Source: CAZJHD01 sp964545855 (GTDB lineage: Bacteria; Planctomycetota; UBA1135; JACQFD01). Taken from it: DNA of 64,000 bases. Below, in pieces: positions 44,918-54,292 of this stretch. The translations under genes and the position numbers were made by a program. The stretch lies in NCBI GenBank assembly GCA_964545855.1, contig CAZJHD010000004.1, forward strand, positions 1 to 64,000, given 5' to 3'. The stretch's first letter is position 1. Each line of letters opens with the position of its first letter. The notes under the pieces were generated by a model. The model was given only the letters and a program-made list of their open reading frames with translations, was not told the origin of the DNA and searched no databases.

Positions 44918-46494
44918 CAGCTCTTCTCGGCGCCCGCACCGGCGTGGCCCTTCTTGGCGTGTCCGCCCTTCTCGCCATGGCCCGACGCGAGCACGGCCGC
45001 CCTCAGGCGCGCCAGCGTCTCGTGGTCGGCAAGGGCTCCCGGAGGCGGCTGCAGCGCGCGCCGCACGGTCTGCGCGAGGCCCTGCACGTTCGTCCACGTG
45101 CCCGACTTCTCGAAGGCGCCGAGGGCCGGGAGGCAGACGGCGACGGCGGCGCGGTCGACCGCGCGCCGCTCGAGGACGATCGCCGGGCGCTTCGCGTCGT
45201 CGAGGAACGCCGTCCTGTCGGCCGGCGCGGCCGATGCCGGCGCCGTCCGCAGGGCGTCGATCGTCTTCTCGCCGGCGAGGAGGCACGCCTTCGCGGAGGC
45301 CGCGAGACGCGCCGCCTCCTCGGGCGCGACGGGAGCGAGCCCGGCCTCCGTGAGTCCGCGGCGGTTGGCGCAGGGATCCCCCGTGTGGAGCAGCTCGTCG
45401 GGACCGCCGGTCTCCGGGGCGACGAATCGCGCCGTCGTGCCGAGCGTCTTGCAGAGGTCGAGGAAGGCCGCGCCCTCCTCGTTCGTGAGGAAGGGCGACG
45501 CGAGCGCGAGCAGCTCGGGACCCGCGGCCGCCTTGAGGAGCTTCCCCGCCTCCGCGAGACCCGACTCGTGGCTCGTCTCGGCGAGCCGCCCGTCGCGCCG
45601 CAGCAGCGGCACCGACAGCCGGCCCGTCGTGTCGTTCGCGTCGTCGTAGCCGAAGCGGCCGATGTCGCACATCCAATGCTGGTTCACGTCCGCGTGATGG
45701 CGCGGGCGGATCCGCTGGATCGCTCCGCGGAAGGTCTCCACGTGGATGTTGCATCCGCGCGAGCAGGCGCCGCAGACGGACGGCGTCGCGCGCAGCTGCC
45801 ACGCGCGCGCGCGGAAGCGGAACTTCTTCAGCGTGAGCGCGCCGACGGGGCAGACGTCCGCCAGGTTGCCCTGGTAGTTGCCGTGGAGGGGCGTGTCGCC
45901 GGTCGCGGTGGCGTTCCCCGGGGCCCCCGGCAGCGTGCCGACGACGGAGTCGGGGCCGCGGTTCACGACGCCGAGCTGCGGGTCCTGCAGGACCGTGTCC
46001 TGGAGCCGCACGCAGCGCGTGCAGAGGATGCAGCGCTCCTCGTCGAACAGGATCACCTCGCCGAGATCGACGCGCTTGCGGAGCGCGCGGCGCGCCTCGT
46101 GCGACCGCGACCGCCCCTGGCCCGTGTCGAAGGCGAAGTTCTGCAGCGTGCACTCGCCCGCCTTGTCGCAGATGGGGCAGTCGAGCGGGTGGTTCTTCAG
46201 GAGGAACTCGAGAACCATCCGCCGCGCCTCGGCGGACGCGGGCTCGTTCGTCCAGACCTCCATCCCCTCGGCGCACTCGGTGCGGCAGGAGATGGCGAGA
46301 CGGCGCGGCATCTTCCCGGGCCCCGCCACCTCCACCTGGCACACGCGGCAGCTCCCCTCGATGCCGATGCCCGGGTGGTAGCAGTAGTGCGGCAGCGTGT
46401 TCCCGAGGCCGCGCACGGCCTCGAAGACGGTCGTCTTCTCCGGGACCTGCACCGGGAGTCCGTCGATCGTGACGCGGATCACCGCGGGGCTCAT
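44917..46494 (-). CDS. nuoG: NADH-quinone oxidoreductase subunit G (short form)
   Basis: Iron-sulfur subunit of the NADH arm, 525 aa. It is far shorter than the roughly 900 aa of E. coli because the molybdopterin-like C-terminal half is reduced. N-terminal 2Fe-2S ligands appear at CYHPGIGIEGSCRVC; HPLDCPICDKAGEC supplies the His/Cys-ligated N5 cluster; CILCTRCVR and CPVGAL the next; CGACSRGC plus a later MCDIGR suggest the N7-type cluster. The tail is His/Lys/Gly-rich (GHGEKGGHAKKGHAG). The ATG overlaps the nuoF stop by 4 nt. Confidence 0.95.
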   Translation of the reverse strand: MSPAVIRVTIDGLPVQVPEKTTVFEAVRGLGNTLPHYCYHPGIGIEGSCRVCQVEVAGPGKMPRRLAISCRTECAEGMEVWTNEPASAEARRMVLEFLLKNHPLDCPICDKAGECTLQNFAFDTGQGRSRSHEARRALRKRVDLGEVILFDEERCILCTRCVRLQDTVLQDPQLGVVNRGPDSVVGTLPGAPGNATATGDTPLHGNYQGNLADVCPVGALTLKKFRFRARAWQLRATPSVCGACSRGCNIHVETFRGAIQRIRPRHHADVNQHWMCDIGRFGYDDANDTTGRLSVPLLRRDGRLAETSHESGLAEAGKLLKAAAGPELLALASPFLTNEEGAAFLDLCKTLGTTARFVAPETGGPDELLHTGDPCANRRGLTEAGLAPVAPEEAARLAASAKACLLAGEKTIDALRTAPASAAPADRTAFLDDAKRPAIVLERRAVDRAAVAVCLPALGAFEKSGTWTNVQGLAQTVRRALQPPPGALADHETLARLRAAVLASGHGEKGGHAKKGHAGAGAEKS

Positions 46495-47918
46495 CGGGGC
46501 GCCGTTCCCACCACGCGGTCGCGGTGCTGAACGCCATGCAGCGTGAGGACGTCGGTGTGCACGGTCTTCGCCTTCTCCAGCAGCGCCGTCTCGTGGATGC
46601 CGTCGAGGTGCACCTCCATGGGCGGGTTCCCGAAGGGGCAGCGGTGCTCGGCGATGTGCTGCTCGAACTCCGCGCGGAAGTGCTGCACCGCGAGCTGCAC
46701 CGGGATCGCCGCCGCGTCGGAGAGCGCGCAGATGGTCTTCGCGCGCATGCCGTCGGCGAGGGCGAGCAGCGTCGCGACGTCGTCCGGCTGGCCCTGGCCG
46801 TTCTCGATCCGTCCGACGATCTGGTCGAGCCAGGCGCAGCCCTCGCGGCACTGGGTGCACTGGCCGCAGGTCTCGTGGTGATAGAACTGGCAGAGCACCT
46901 TCGTGGCGCGGACGACGCAGGCGGTTTCGTCGAGCACGACCATCGCTCCCGTGCCGAACATGGAGCCCGCGGCCTTCGTGCCGTCGTGATCCATCGTGAG
47001 CGTCTCGACGACGGACGCCGGCAGGAAGCCGGAGGAGGAGCCGCCGGGGATGAGCGCTTTCAGGCGCCGTCCCTTCCAGACGCCGCCCGCCAGCTCGTCG
47101 ATGATCCGCTTCGCCGGCATCCCGAGGGGCACCTCGTAGACGCCGGGCCGGTTCACGTGGCCGGAGATCCCGCAGAGGAAGTTCCCGGGCGACGCCTTGC
47201 TGCCCATCGTGAGGAACCAGTGCGCTCCGCGGAGCAGGATCGCCGGGACGTTCGCGAGCGTCTCCACGTTGTTGACGGTCGTGGGCTGGCCCCAGAGGCC
47301 GAAGTTCGCGGGGAAGGGAGGCTTCGGCCGCGGATGGCCGCGCTTCCCCTCGAGCGACTCCATGAGCGCCGTCTCCTCGCCGCAGATGTAGGCGCCCGCT
47401 CCCACGTGCGTGTAGACCTGCAGCGTGACGTCGGCGCCGAGGCCGCTCGACGCGCGCTCCTTGCCCACGATTCCCGCGGCGCGCGCTTCCGCGATGGCGC
47501 GGTCCATCGCCGCCTTGCTCGCGTGGTACTCGCCTCGGATGTAGACGTAGGCTGCCGCGGCGCGGATCGCGTAGGCGCCGATGAGCGTGCCCTCGAGCAC
47601 GGCGTGGGGATCGCGCTCCATCAGCACGCGGTCCTTGCACGTGCCCGGCTCCGACTCGTCGGCGTTCACCGCGAGGTACCGGGGCCGCGGATCGGTGGCG
47701 GGCGGCATGAAGGTCCACTTCAGGCCCGTCGGGAATCCGGCGCCGCCACGGCCGCGGAGGTTCGACTCCTTCACGGCGACGCACACCTCCTCGGGCTTCA
47801 TCGTGAGGGCCTTCGCGAGGGCCTCGTAGCCGCCGGCGGCGCGGTACTGCTCGAGGGTCCCGCCGTAGCCGGGCGTCTCGATCCGCGGAAGGAGGTAGCG
47901 CTCGTAGGGGGTGTCCAT
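46491..47918 (-). CDS. nuoF: NADH-quinone oxidoreductase subunit F
   Basis: NADH- and FMN-binding subunit, 475 aa. It has GRGGAGFPTGLKW for the NADH/FMN site, GAGAYICGEETALMESLEG for FMN, and the 4Fe-4S ligands CGQCTQCREGC plus a later Cys. The start is an ATG 12 nt after nuoE. Confidence 0.97.
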   Translation of the reverse strand: MDTPYERYLLPRIETPGYGGTLEQYRAAGGYEALAKALTMKPEEVCVAVKESNLRGRGGAGFPTGLKWTFMPPATDPRPRYLAVNADESEPGTCKDRVLMERDPHAVLEGTLIGAYAIRAAAAYVYIRGEYHASKAAMDRAIAEARAAGIVGKERASSGLGADVTLQVYTHVGAGAYICGEETALMESLEGKRGHPRPKPPFPANFGLWGQPTTVNNVETLANVPAILLRGAHWFLTMGSKASPGNFLCGISGHVNRPGVYEVPLGMPAKRIIDELAGGVWKGRRLKALIPGGSSSGFLPASVVETLTMDHDGTKAAGSMFGTGAMVVLDETACVVRATKVLCQFYHHETCGQCTQCREGCAWLDQIVGRIENGQGQPDDVATLLALADGMRAKTICALSDAAAIPVQLAVQHFRAEFEQHIAEHRCPFGNPPMEVHLDGIHETALLEKAKTVHTDVLTLHGVQHRDRVVGTAPR

Positions 47919-47930
47919 GGGTGGCGGCGC

Positions 47931-48479
47931 TCAGGAGAGCCCGTCGAGGATGCGCTCGACGCTCTCGGGAGTGAGGTTCTCGTGGTACTCGCCGTCGAGG
48001 TCCATCATCGGCGCCGCCGTGCAGCCGCCGAGGCACTCGGCGAGCAGCAGCGTGAGGCGTCCGTCGCTCGTCGTCTCGCCGGGCTCGATCCCGCACTTCC
48101 TGCGGAAGGCGCCGACGATCTCCGTCGCTCCGCGCAGGTCGCACGAGATGTTCCTGCAGACCCACGCCACGTGCCGCCCGACGGGCGCCCGGTGGAACAT
48201 GGGGTAGAAGGTGGCCGTCTCCCAGACGCGGATCGCGGGGAGCTTCAGGTAGGCGGCGACCGCGAGGATCGTCTCGCGCGCGAGCCAGCCCTTCTCCGCC
48301 TGCGCGTGGTGCAGGATCGGGATGAGCGCGGCGCGCGCCTCCGGCACCTGCGCCACCTGCGCGTCGAAGCGCGCGAGGGTCTCGGCGGAGAAGTACGTCC
48401 GCGGATCGGGCGCCGTCTCCGCCGGAGATGCCGCGTTCTTCGGCGCCGCGGGACGCGGCAGGGGAAGCCCCGTGCTCAT
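47931..48479 (-). CDS. nuoE: NADH-quinone oxidoreductase subunit E
   Basis: Thioredoxin-like 2Fe-2S subunit, 182 aa. The ligands are in VCRNISC and ECLGGCTAAP. N-terminal helices hold the typical HHAQAEKGWL. The ATG overlaps the nuoD stop by 4 nt. The first 25 residues are Ala/Pro-rich and non-conserved. Confidence 0.96.
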   Translation of the reverse strand: MSTGLPLPRPAAPKNAASPAETAPDPRTYFSAETLARFDAQVAQVPEARAALIPILHHAQAEKGWLARETILAVAAYLKLPAIRVWETATFYPMFHRAPVGRHVAWVCRNISCDLRGATEIVGAFRRKCGIEPGETTSDGRLTLLLAECLGGCTAAPMMDLDGEYHENLTPESVERILDGLS

Positions 48480-49702
48480 CGGTCGCACTCTCCCATCACG
48501 AAGTCGAGGCTCCCGATGATCGCGACGAGGTCCGACAGCAGCCGGCCACGGGCCATGGGCCGCAGCGCCTGGAGGTTCACGAAGGAGGGGGCGCGGATCC
48601 CGATGCGGTGCGGGGTGCGCTCGCCCTTCGACACGATCAGGAACCCGAGTTCTCCCTTCGCCGCCTCGATGGCGCGGTAGCACTCGCCGACGGGGAGCCG
48701 CATGTCGGTGACGACCTTGAACTGGAAGATCAGCTCCTCCATGGAGTCGAGCACGCGGCTGCGGGGCGGCAGCACGTAGCGGCGGTCCTCGGCGAGGATC
48801 TCGCCGCCGGCGAGCTCGCCGTCGAGGAGGTCGCAGGCCTGGAGGAGGATGCGCGCGGACTCACGCATCTCCTGCACGCGCACGAGATACCGGTCGTAGG
48901 CATCGCCGCGCGTCCCCACGGGCACGTCGAAGTCGTAGCGCTCGTAGCCGTCGTAGGGGTCGGACTTCCGGAGGTCGTGGGCGATGCCGGAGCCGCGGAG
49001 GTTCGGGCCCGTCAGACTCAGGCGCACGGCGTCCTCCGCGGAGATCGTCGCCACGTCGCGGTTGCGGTCGAACCAGATGCGGTTGCGCGTGAGGAGATCC
49101 TCGTACTCGTCGACGGAGAACGAGAAGTCGCGCGCGAAGGCGCGGATCTCGTCCGTGCGCTCCCGCGGCAGGTCGTAGAGGACCCCCCCGAAGCGGATCG
49201 GGGTCGGGTTCGTCCGGTGGCCGCTGATGCGGTCGAGGATGTCGAAGATCCGCTCTCGATCCTTGAAGCAGTGGAAGAAGGCCGTCACCGCGCCGAGGTC
49301 GATGCCGGTCGTGCCGAGGTAGATGAGGTGTGCCGTGAGCCGCGACAGCTCCGCCAGCGCCACCCGGATCGCCTGCGCGCGCGGAGGCACGGCCAGGCCG
49401 GCGAGCTGCTCGACGGCCAGGGCGTAGCCGATGTTGTTCTGGATCGGCGCCAGGTAGTCGAGCCGGTCGGTGAAGGGGAACCAGCGGTGGTAGCCGAGGT
49501 GCTCGGCCTCCTTCTCCTTGCCGCGGTGCAGGTAGCCGACGACCGGATCGAGATCGACGATCGTCTCGCCATCGAGCGTGACGAGGATGCGCAGCACTCC
49601 GTGGGTCGCCGGATGCTGCGGCCCGTAGTTGAGCGTCATGAGCTCCCCGTGCACCGGATCGTCGGTGGACGAGAACTCGAAGAACCGGGTCTCGACGGTC
49701 AC
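48476..49702 (-). CDS. nuoD: NADH-quinone oxidoreductase subunit D
   Basis: 49-kDa subunit that lines the quinone cavity, 408 aa. The quinone-contact motif GPQHPATHGVLR is near the N-terminus, followed by VGYLHRGKEK and the C-terminal SLDFVMGECDR. Separate from NuoC, unlike the fused NuoCD of enterobacteria. The GTG start overlaps the nuoC stop (GTGA). Confidence 0.97.
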   Translation of the reverse strand: MTVETRFFEFSSTDDPVHGELMTLNYGPQHPATHGVLRILVTLDGETIVDLDPVVGYLHRGKEKEAEHLGYHRWFPFTDRLDYLAPIQNNIGYALAVEQLAGLAVPPRAQAIRVALAELSRLTAHLIYLGTTGIDLGAVTAFFHCFKDRERIFDILDRISGHRTNPTPIRFGGVLYDLPRERTDEIRAFARDFSFSVDEYEDLLTRNRIWFDRNRDVATISAEDAVRLSLTGPNLRGSGIAHDLRKSDPYDGYERYDFDVPVGTRGDAYDRYLVRVQEMRESARILLQACDLLDGELAGGEILAEDRRYVLPPRSRVLDSMEELIFQFKVVTDMRLPVGECYRAIEAAKGELGFLIVSKGERTPHRIGIRAPSFVNLQALRPMARGRLLSDLVAIIGSLDFVMGECDR

Positions 49703-50367
49703 GCGCCCGCGCCGTCCTCCGGGAGGTCGCGCGACGCACGCTCCCACTCCCGGTACTGCCGATCGGGGACGATGCCCTCCATCGGGAAGTCCTTGCGCAG
49801 CGGATGGTGGCCGTAGCCCTCGGGCATGAGGATCCGCCGCAGGTCGGGATGTCCGTCGAAGCGGATGCCGAACATGTCCCAGACCTCGCGCTCCATCCAC
49901 GCCGCGCCGAGGTACAGGTCGACGACGCTCTCGACGGACGGCGTCTCCGAGTCCGGGACGCGCGTGTGGACCCGCGCGCGCCACCGATGGCGGATCGACT
50001 GCAGGAGCCAGATCACGCGGAAGCGCGGCGTGTCGGGCCACTCGTCGGTGGCGGTGACGTAGCTGAGCTGGTCGAAGGCGAGCTCCGGGTCGTTGCGGAG
50101 GGCGGCGATCGTCTCGTGGGCGCGCGCCGCGTCGACCTCGAGGGACGGCATGTCGATCCCCGACTCGAGGCGCGCGCCGAAGGACGCGTAGGGCCCCTCG
50201 GGCGTACCGATGGCGAGCCGCAGCGCCGCCTCGCAGCGCTGCCTCCTCCGCGCGGCCGCGGCCAGCGCATCGTTCCCCGGGAGAGCGCTGCCCGCTGCGC
50301 CCGTGGGGGCGCTGCCGGAAAGGGGACCGGCGCCGGCCCCGGAGGGCATGTTCGCGGAAGACTCCAT
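49699..50367 (-). CDS. nuoC: NADH-quinone oxidoreductase subunit C
   Basis: 30-kDa hydrophilic subunit, 222 aa from the ATG at 50367. The family signature is GAAWMEREVWDMFGIRFDGHPDLRRILMPEG, in its two halves AAWMEREVWDMFGI and HPDLRRIL, followed by GHPLRKDFP-like. An in-frame GTG at 50427 would overlap nuoB by 14 nt and add 20 residues. The first 45 residues are Gly/Ala-rich. Confidence 0.95.
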   Translation of the reverse strand: MESSANMPSGAGAGPLSGSAPTGAAGSALPGNDALAAAARRRQRCEAALRLAIGTPEGPYASFGARLESGIDMPSLEVDAARAHETIAALRNDPELAFDQLSYVTATDEWPDTPRFRVIWLLQSIRHRWRARVHTRVPDSETPSVESVVDLYLGAAWMEREVWDMFGIRFDGHPDLRRILMPEGYGHHPLRKDFPMEGIVPDRQYREWERASRDLPEDGAGA

Positions 50368-50413
50368 CGGAAGGGCGTCGGGAGGTCGCTTCGTGAGGAG
50401 GCCGCGGCGGGGC

Positions 50414-50965
50414 TCAGGCCTTGGCACCGAGAGGGGCGACGAGAGGTCCGAGGGGATTCGCCGGCATGGCGCGGCGCGGACCGCGCGACCAGGCGCGATC
50501 GCGCTCGATGCGCTTCTGGAGCTTCAGCACCGCGTCGATGACGGCCTCCGGTCGAGGCGGGCACCCGGGCACGTACATGTCGACGGGGAAGAGGAGGTCG
50601 ACTCCCTGCACCACCGCGTAGTTGCGGTACATGCCGCCGGAGGAGGCGCAGACGCCCATCGCGATCACCCACTTGGGATCGGGCATCTGGTCGTAGATCG
50701 TCCGCGCCGCCTGGGCCATCTTCCAGGTGAGCGTGCCGGCCACGATCATCAGATCGCATTGGCGCGGCGAGAAGCGCATCGCCTCGGCGCCGAAGCGCGC
50801 GAGGTCGAAGCGCGGCCCGACCATCGACATCATCTCGATGGCGCAGCAGGAGAGCCCGAGCGGCATCGGCCAGAGCGAGTTCTTCCGTCCCCAGTTGACG
50901 ACGGAATCGATCGACGTGGCGAAGAAGCCGTCGCCCCGATTCTCGACGGGGCTCAGCGATCCCAT
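50414..50965 (-). CDS. nuoB: NADH-quinone oxidoreductase subunit B
   Basis: Carries terminal cluster N2, 183 aa. Cluster ligands sit in SCCAIEMM, GVCASSGGMYRNY and CPPRPEAV. WGRKNSLWPMPLG opens the domain. The ATG lies within the 3' end of nuoA (13-nt overlap). Confidence 0.97.
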   Translation of the reverse strand: MGSLSPVENRGDGFFATSIDSVVNWGRKNSLWPMPLGLSCCAIEMMSMVGPRFDLARFGAEAMRFSPRQCDLMIVAGTLTWKMAQAARTIYDQMPDPKWVIAMGVCASSGGMYRNYAVVQGVDLLFPVDMYVPGCPPRPEAVIDAVLKLQKRIERDRAWSRGPRRAMPANPLGPLVAPLGAKA

Positions 50966-51312
50966 TCGAGGGCCTTCTTGCGCATCTCGTAGACGAGACC
51001 GACGGCGAGGACGAACAGGAAGATCGCCACGGCGGCGAACGCAGGCGCGCCGAGCGTCTTCGCGTGGACCGCCCACGGCACGAGGAAGACCGCCTCCACG
51101 TCGAAGAGGATGAAGAGGAGCGCGACCAGGTAGTAGTGCACAGACATGCGCACGCGCGCGTCTCCGCGCAGCGGCATGCCGCACTCGTAGGTCTGCGCCT
51201 TCCGCACTCCCGCGCGCCGGCGACCCAGCAGCTCCGACACGACGACGCCCGTCGCCGTGAACCCGGCGGCGAGCGCGAGCATCAGGAGGAGGGGGGCGTA
51301 TTCGGCGAGCAC
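50953..51312 (-). CDS. nuoA: NADH-quinone oxidoreductase subunit A
   Basis: First gene of the complex I operon. It encodes a three-helix membrane protein of 119 aa. Motifs: YECGMPLRGDARVRMSVHYYLVALLFILFDVE in pieces, notably YECG and FILFDVEAVFL. The GTG at 51312 is the only start close to the first helix. Upstream the frame is Arg/Pro-rich and non-coding. Any operon promoter lies between here and the divergent GT9 gene. Confidence 0.94.
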   Translation of the reverse strand: MLAEYAPLLLMLALAAGFTATGVVVSELLGRRRAGVRKAQTYECGMPLRGDARVRMSVHYYLVALLFILFDVEAVFLVPWAVHAKTLGAPAFAAVAIFLFVLAVGLVYEMRKKALEWDR

Positions 51313-51564
51313 TTCGAGACAGCTCGGTGGAGTGGGGACGGTGCGACCCGGCGGGAGCCGGTGCCGCGCGGCGGAACGCTCGGAGCCCCGTCGATCGGAC
51401 ACCCGTCGACGCGCACGGAACCGGGGCAGTGAGAGGGGCAGGCTGAAGCGCGGAAACCCTCCGAAGTGCGCCTCGGGATCGGCCGCGCCCGGAACTCGAC
51501 GCTCGAACGCCGGAATCGATCGCCGCGGCCACGCCCTCGGCGAGGATCGGAGCGAGACGAGTGT

Positions 51565-52581
51565 ATGCAGGCCGCCGAGGCGATCAACAGCCGGGGCGCG
51601 CTGCCCGCGGGCATGCCGATTCCCTCGTGTCGAGGGGCGCGCGACGATGGCTCCGTGCGACGTCCGCAACGAGCCCCCGAGGAGCTTCCTGGTGGCTCCT
51701 CCCCGAGCCGGATCGCCCTCGTCCGGATCGGCGCCATGGGGGACACGATCGTGCTCTTCCCGCTGCTCGCGGCGATCCGCCGGCGGCATCCCGCGTCGCG
51801 CGTGGTCGCCATCGGGCGCACCGACGTCCTCGAGCTGGCGCGCCGCGCGGGACTCTGCCACCGCGTGCTCTCGCCCGACGCGATCGGCTGGTGGACGCTC
51901 GGCGCCGCCGGCGTGCGCGCCGACCCCAGGCTCCGGCGGGCGCTCGGCGGCGTCGGCCTGCTCTACGACCTCGACCGCGCGGACCTCCCGGAGTCCGAGG
52001 GTCGGTCCCTCGGTCTGCCGCCCCGCCGCCGAATCCCCGCGCTGCCGCCGGCCGGAGAGACGCGCTCCGCGGCGCGCTTCTACCTCGACGCCGCCGGGTT
52101 CCCCGAGGCTCCCCCATGGGTCGGCGCGCCCTGCGAGGCGGTGCCCGCGGCGGGCGCGCCCTGGATCGCGATCGCTCCCGGCGCCGGCTCGCCGCGCAAG
52201 CGCGCCCCCATCGCGTGGTTCGCCGAGGTCGCGCGCGCCGCGCGCGCCGCCGGGATGCGCGTCGCTCTCGTTGCGGGCGAGGCCGACGACGCGGCGGTCT
52301 CCGAGTGGCGCGCGAGGGAGGCACCGGAGGACGCCGCGTGGCGCGGCCTGCCGCTCACCGCGCTCGCGGAGAGGCTCGCCGCGGCCTCCGGCTTCGTGTC
52401 GAACGACAGCGGCATCGCGCACCTGGCGGCCTGGACCGGTCTTCCGGGCGTCGTGCGCTTCGTCGCGTCGGATGCTCGCGTCTGGGGTCCGCCGTCGCCG
52501 CGCGTCCTCTGCGTTCCGCCGGGATCGGCGTGCACCGGAGCCGAAGTGCTCCGGCGGCTCGCGCGCGCGCGGCGGCTCTGA
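51565..52581 (+). CDS. Glycosyltransferase family 9 (heptosyltransferase-like)
   Basis: A 338-aa GT-B protein of family 9, which adds heptose or other sugars to LPS core or glycans. The N-terminal motif ALVRIGAMGDTIVLFPLL binds acceptor, and the C-terminal SNDSGIAHLAAWTGLPGVV binds the donor nucleotide sugar. A GAGSPRKRAP loop opens the second half. The ATG at 51565 follows a GGAG. A later ATG at 51613 is possible, because the first 45 residues are not conserved. It stands alone, divergent from the nuo operon. Confidence 0.82.
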   Translation: MQAAEAINSRGALPAGMPIPSCRGARDDGSVRRPQRAPEELPGGSSPSRIALVRIGAMGDTIVLFPLLAAIRRRHPASRVVAIGRTDVLELARRAGLCHRVLSPDAIGWWTLGAAGVRADPRLRRALGGVGLLYDLDRADLPESEGRSLGLPPRRRIPALPPAGETRSAARFYLDAAGFPEAPPWVGAPCEAVPAAGAPWIAIAPGAGSPRKRAPIAWFAEVARAARAAGMRVALVAGEADDAAVSEWRAREAPEDAAWRGLPLTALAERLAAASGFVSNDSGIAHLAAWTGLPGVVRFVASDARVWGPPSPRVLCVPPGSACTGAEVLRRLARARRL

Positions 52582-52600
52582 TTCCCTTCGGGCGGGCAGG

Positions 52601-54292
52601 TCAGTGCTCGGGGATCCGGCGGAAGATGCCGCCGTTGCGCCGGGCGAGCTGCACGAGGAACTGCGCCGGTCCGTCGCCCTCGGGGCCGAGGTAGAGCGTG
52701 TGGATCTCCATCCGGCTCGTGTCGTTCGCGGAGGTCGTGATGCGCGCGATCTCCCAGGGGTCGGTCACGCGGCCCACGGTCGGCTTGCCGTCGCTCAGCA
52801 CGAAGAGCGTGTCCGGCTCACCGGCGGGGCTGGCGGCGCAGGCGGCGTCGAGGGGCAGCGAGGTCGCGAGCGCGTCGTAGAGCCCCGTGCCGCCGCCCGC
52901 CCGCAGCCCGAGGACGAACTTCTCGGCCGACTTCTTGTGGGCCCGCGTCGCGGCCGTGAGGCAGGGGAACGCGGCCGACACCTCGTCGGAGAAGGCGACG
53001 ATCTGGAACTGGTCGCGCTCCTCCAAGCCGCGAATCACGCGCAGGAGCTCGTTCTTCACGCGCTCGATCTTCGTCCAGCGGCCCGGCGATGCCGGCTGGA
53101 CGATCACGGGATCCTGCTTCCCCGTCGTGAGGGGCGGTGCGCCGTAGTCGTCGTTCATCGACCCGGAGACGTCCACGAGGAAGACCATCCGGTCGCTGCG
53201 GATCGGGATCGAGAAGTAGGTGGCGCCGTCGGCGCGCGTCCGAGGCCGCCCCGTCACCTCGTCTCCGATGCGGAAGCGATGGCCCGCCGCGTCCCACCAG
53301 ACGCGCCAGCGACCGGCGTCGAGCGCCGGGATGTCGATGCCCGTGATCGTCGCCAGCGTCTCCCCGAATCGGTGCAGGAGCCGCTTGCGTCCGGTGCCCT
53401 GGCCGATGCGCAGGTGCTCGGCCTCGAGGGCGGCGATCAGGGCCGGGACCGCCTCCCGCGACGGATGGGCGCCGAGGATCTCGGCGGCTCGATCGCGGAT
53501 GCGCCAGTCGTCGTCGCCGAGCCGCGCGAGCACGGCGTCGAGGAGGGGCGTGCGCGCGTTGGCGTCCTCCACGTCGGCGAGCGCCGAGCCCACGGCGTCG
53601 AGCACGCGGCCGCGAATGGGCGCCGACGGATCCGAGAGCCATCCGAGGAGTCGCGACGCCTTCGGGCCCCCGACGCGGATCGCGGCGGAGATCGCCGACT
53701 CCCGGACGCCGGCGTCGGGATCGCTCGTCGCGGAGTAGAGCGCCAGCAGCGTGGAGGCGTCCTTCCTCTCGCCGAGGACGCGTGCCGCGGCGACCCGCTT
53801 CTCGGGCGGAGTCCTCCTCCGCTCCATCAGGATCTCGCGCGCGAGGAACTGGAGCGTCTCGGGATCGGCGACGGCGACGAGCGCGCGCAGCGCCGCCTCC
53901 CGCACGCGCTCGGGCGCCTGGGGAGCGTTGCGAATGGCCTCGACGGACGGGTCGGGATGGAATCGGAACGACGCCAGGGAGAGGAGCCGATCGGTCGCGC
54001 CGCGACCGGGGCTGCTGAGGCACGCCGACAGCGCTCGCTGGAACTCGCTCGCGCCCTCGAGCGAGTCGGCGCGGCTCCCCGCAGGCACCTTGCCGGGCAC
54101 GTCTCCGAAGACGATGCGGCCGTCGCGGTAGAGCCGGAACCAATCGTCGAACCGCGCGAGCTGCGAGCTCTCCCGGGAGACCGTGTCGTACTGGGCGAAG
54201 CCCACCGATCCCACCAGGACGAGTGCCGCCGCCGCGGGGGACGCGGCGCGCAGGCAGGTTCGCAGGAAGGTCGTCGTCGCGGGTCGGGTCAA
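52601..54292 (-). CDS. HEAT-repeat and von Willebrand A domain protein (paralog 2)
   Basis: A 563-aa exported protein with the layout of the protein at 10.8-12.8 kb. A signal peptide spans about residues 10-34, HEAT repeats run through about 100-330 (REAALRALVAV, EKRVAAARVL, AVPALIAALEAE), and a GRWRVWWDAAG segment precedes the VWA domain, as SWRSWWEAS does in paralog 1. The MIDAS is DVSGSMN from Asp374, followed by LSDGKPTVG. The start is uncertain: I used the TTG at 54292, which gives a clean signal peptide, and an ATG at 54403 would add 37 residues. The stop lies 19 nt from the convergent GT9 stop. Confidence 0.78.
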   Translation of the reverse strand: MTRPATTTFLRTCLRAASPAAAALVLVGSVGFAQYDTVSRESSQLARFDDWFRLYRDGRIVFGDVPGKVPAGSRADSLEGASEFQRALSACLSSPGRGATDRLLSLASFRFHPDPSVEAIRNAPQAPERVREAALRALVAVADPETLQFLAREILMERRRTPPEKRVAAARVLGERKDASTLLALYSATSDPDAGVRESAISAAIRVGGPKASRLLGWLSDPSAPIRGRVLDAVGSALADVEDANARTPLLDAVLARLGDDDWRIRDRAAEILGAHPSREAVPALIAALEAEHLRIGQGTGRKRLLHRFGETLATITGIDIPALDAGRWRVWWDAAGHRFRIGDEVTGRPRTRADGATYFSIPIRSDRMVFLVDVSGSMNDDYGAPPLTTGKQDPVIVQPASPGRWTKIERVKNELLRVIRGLEERDQFQIVAFSDEVSAAFPCLTAATRAHKKSAEKFVLGLRAGGGTGLYDALATSLPLDAACAASPAGEPDTLFVLSDGKPTVGRVTDPWEIARITTSANDTSRMEIHTLYLGPEGDGPAQFLVQLARRNGGIFRRIPEH

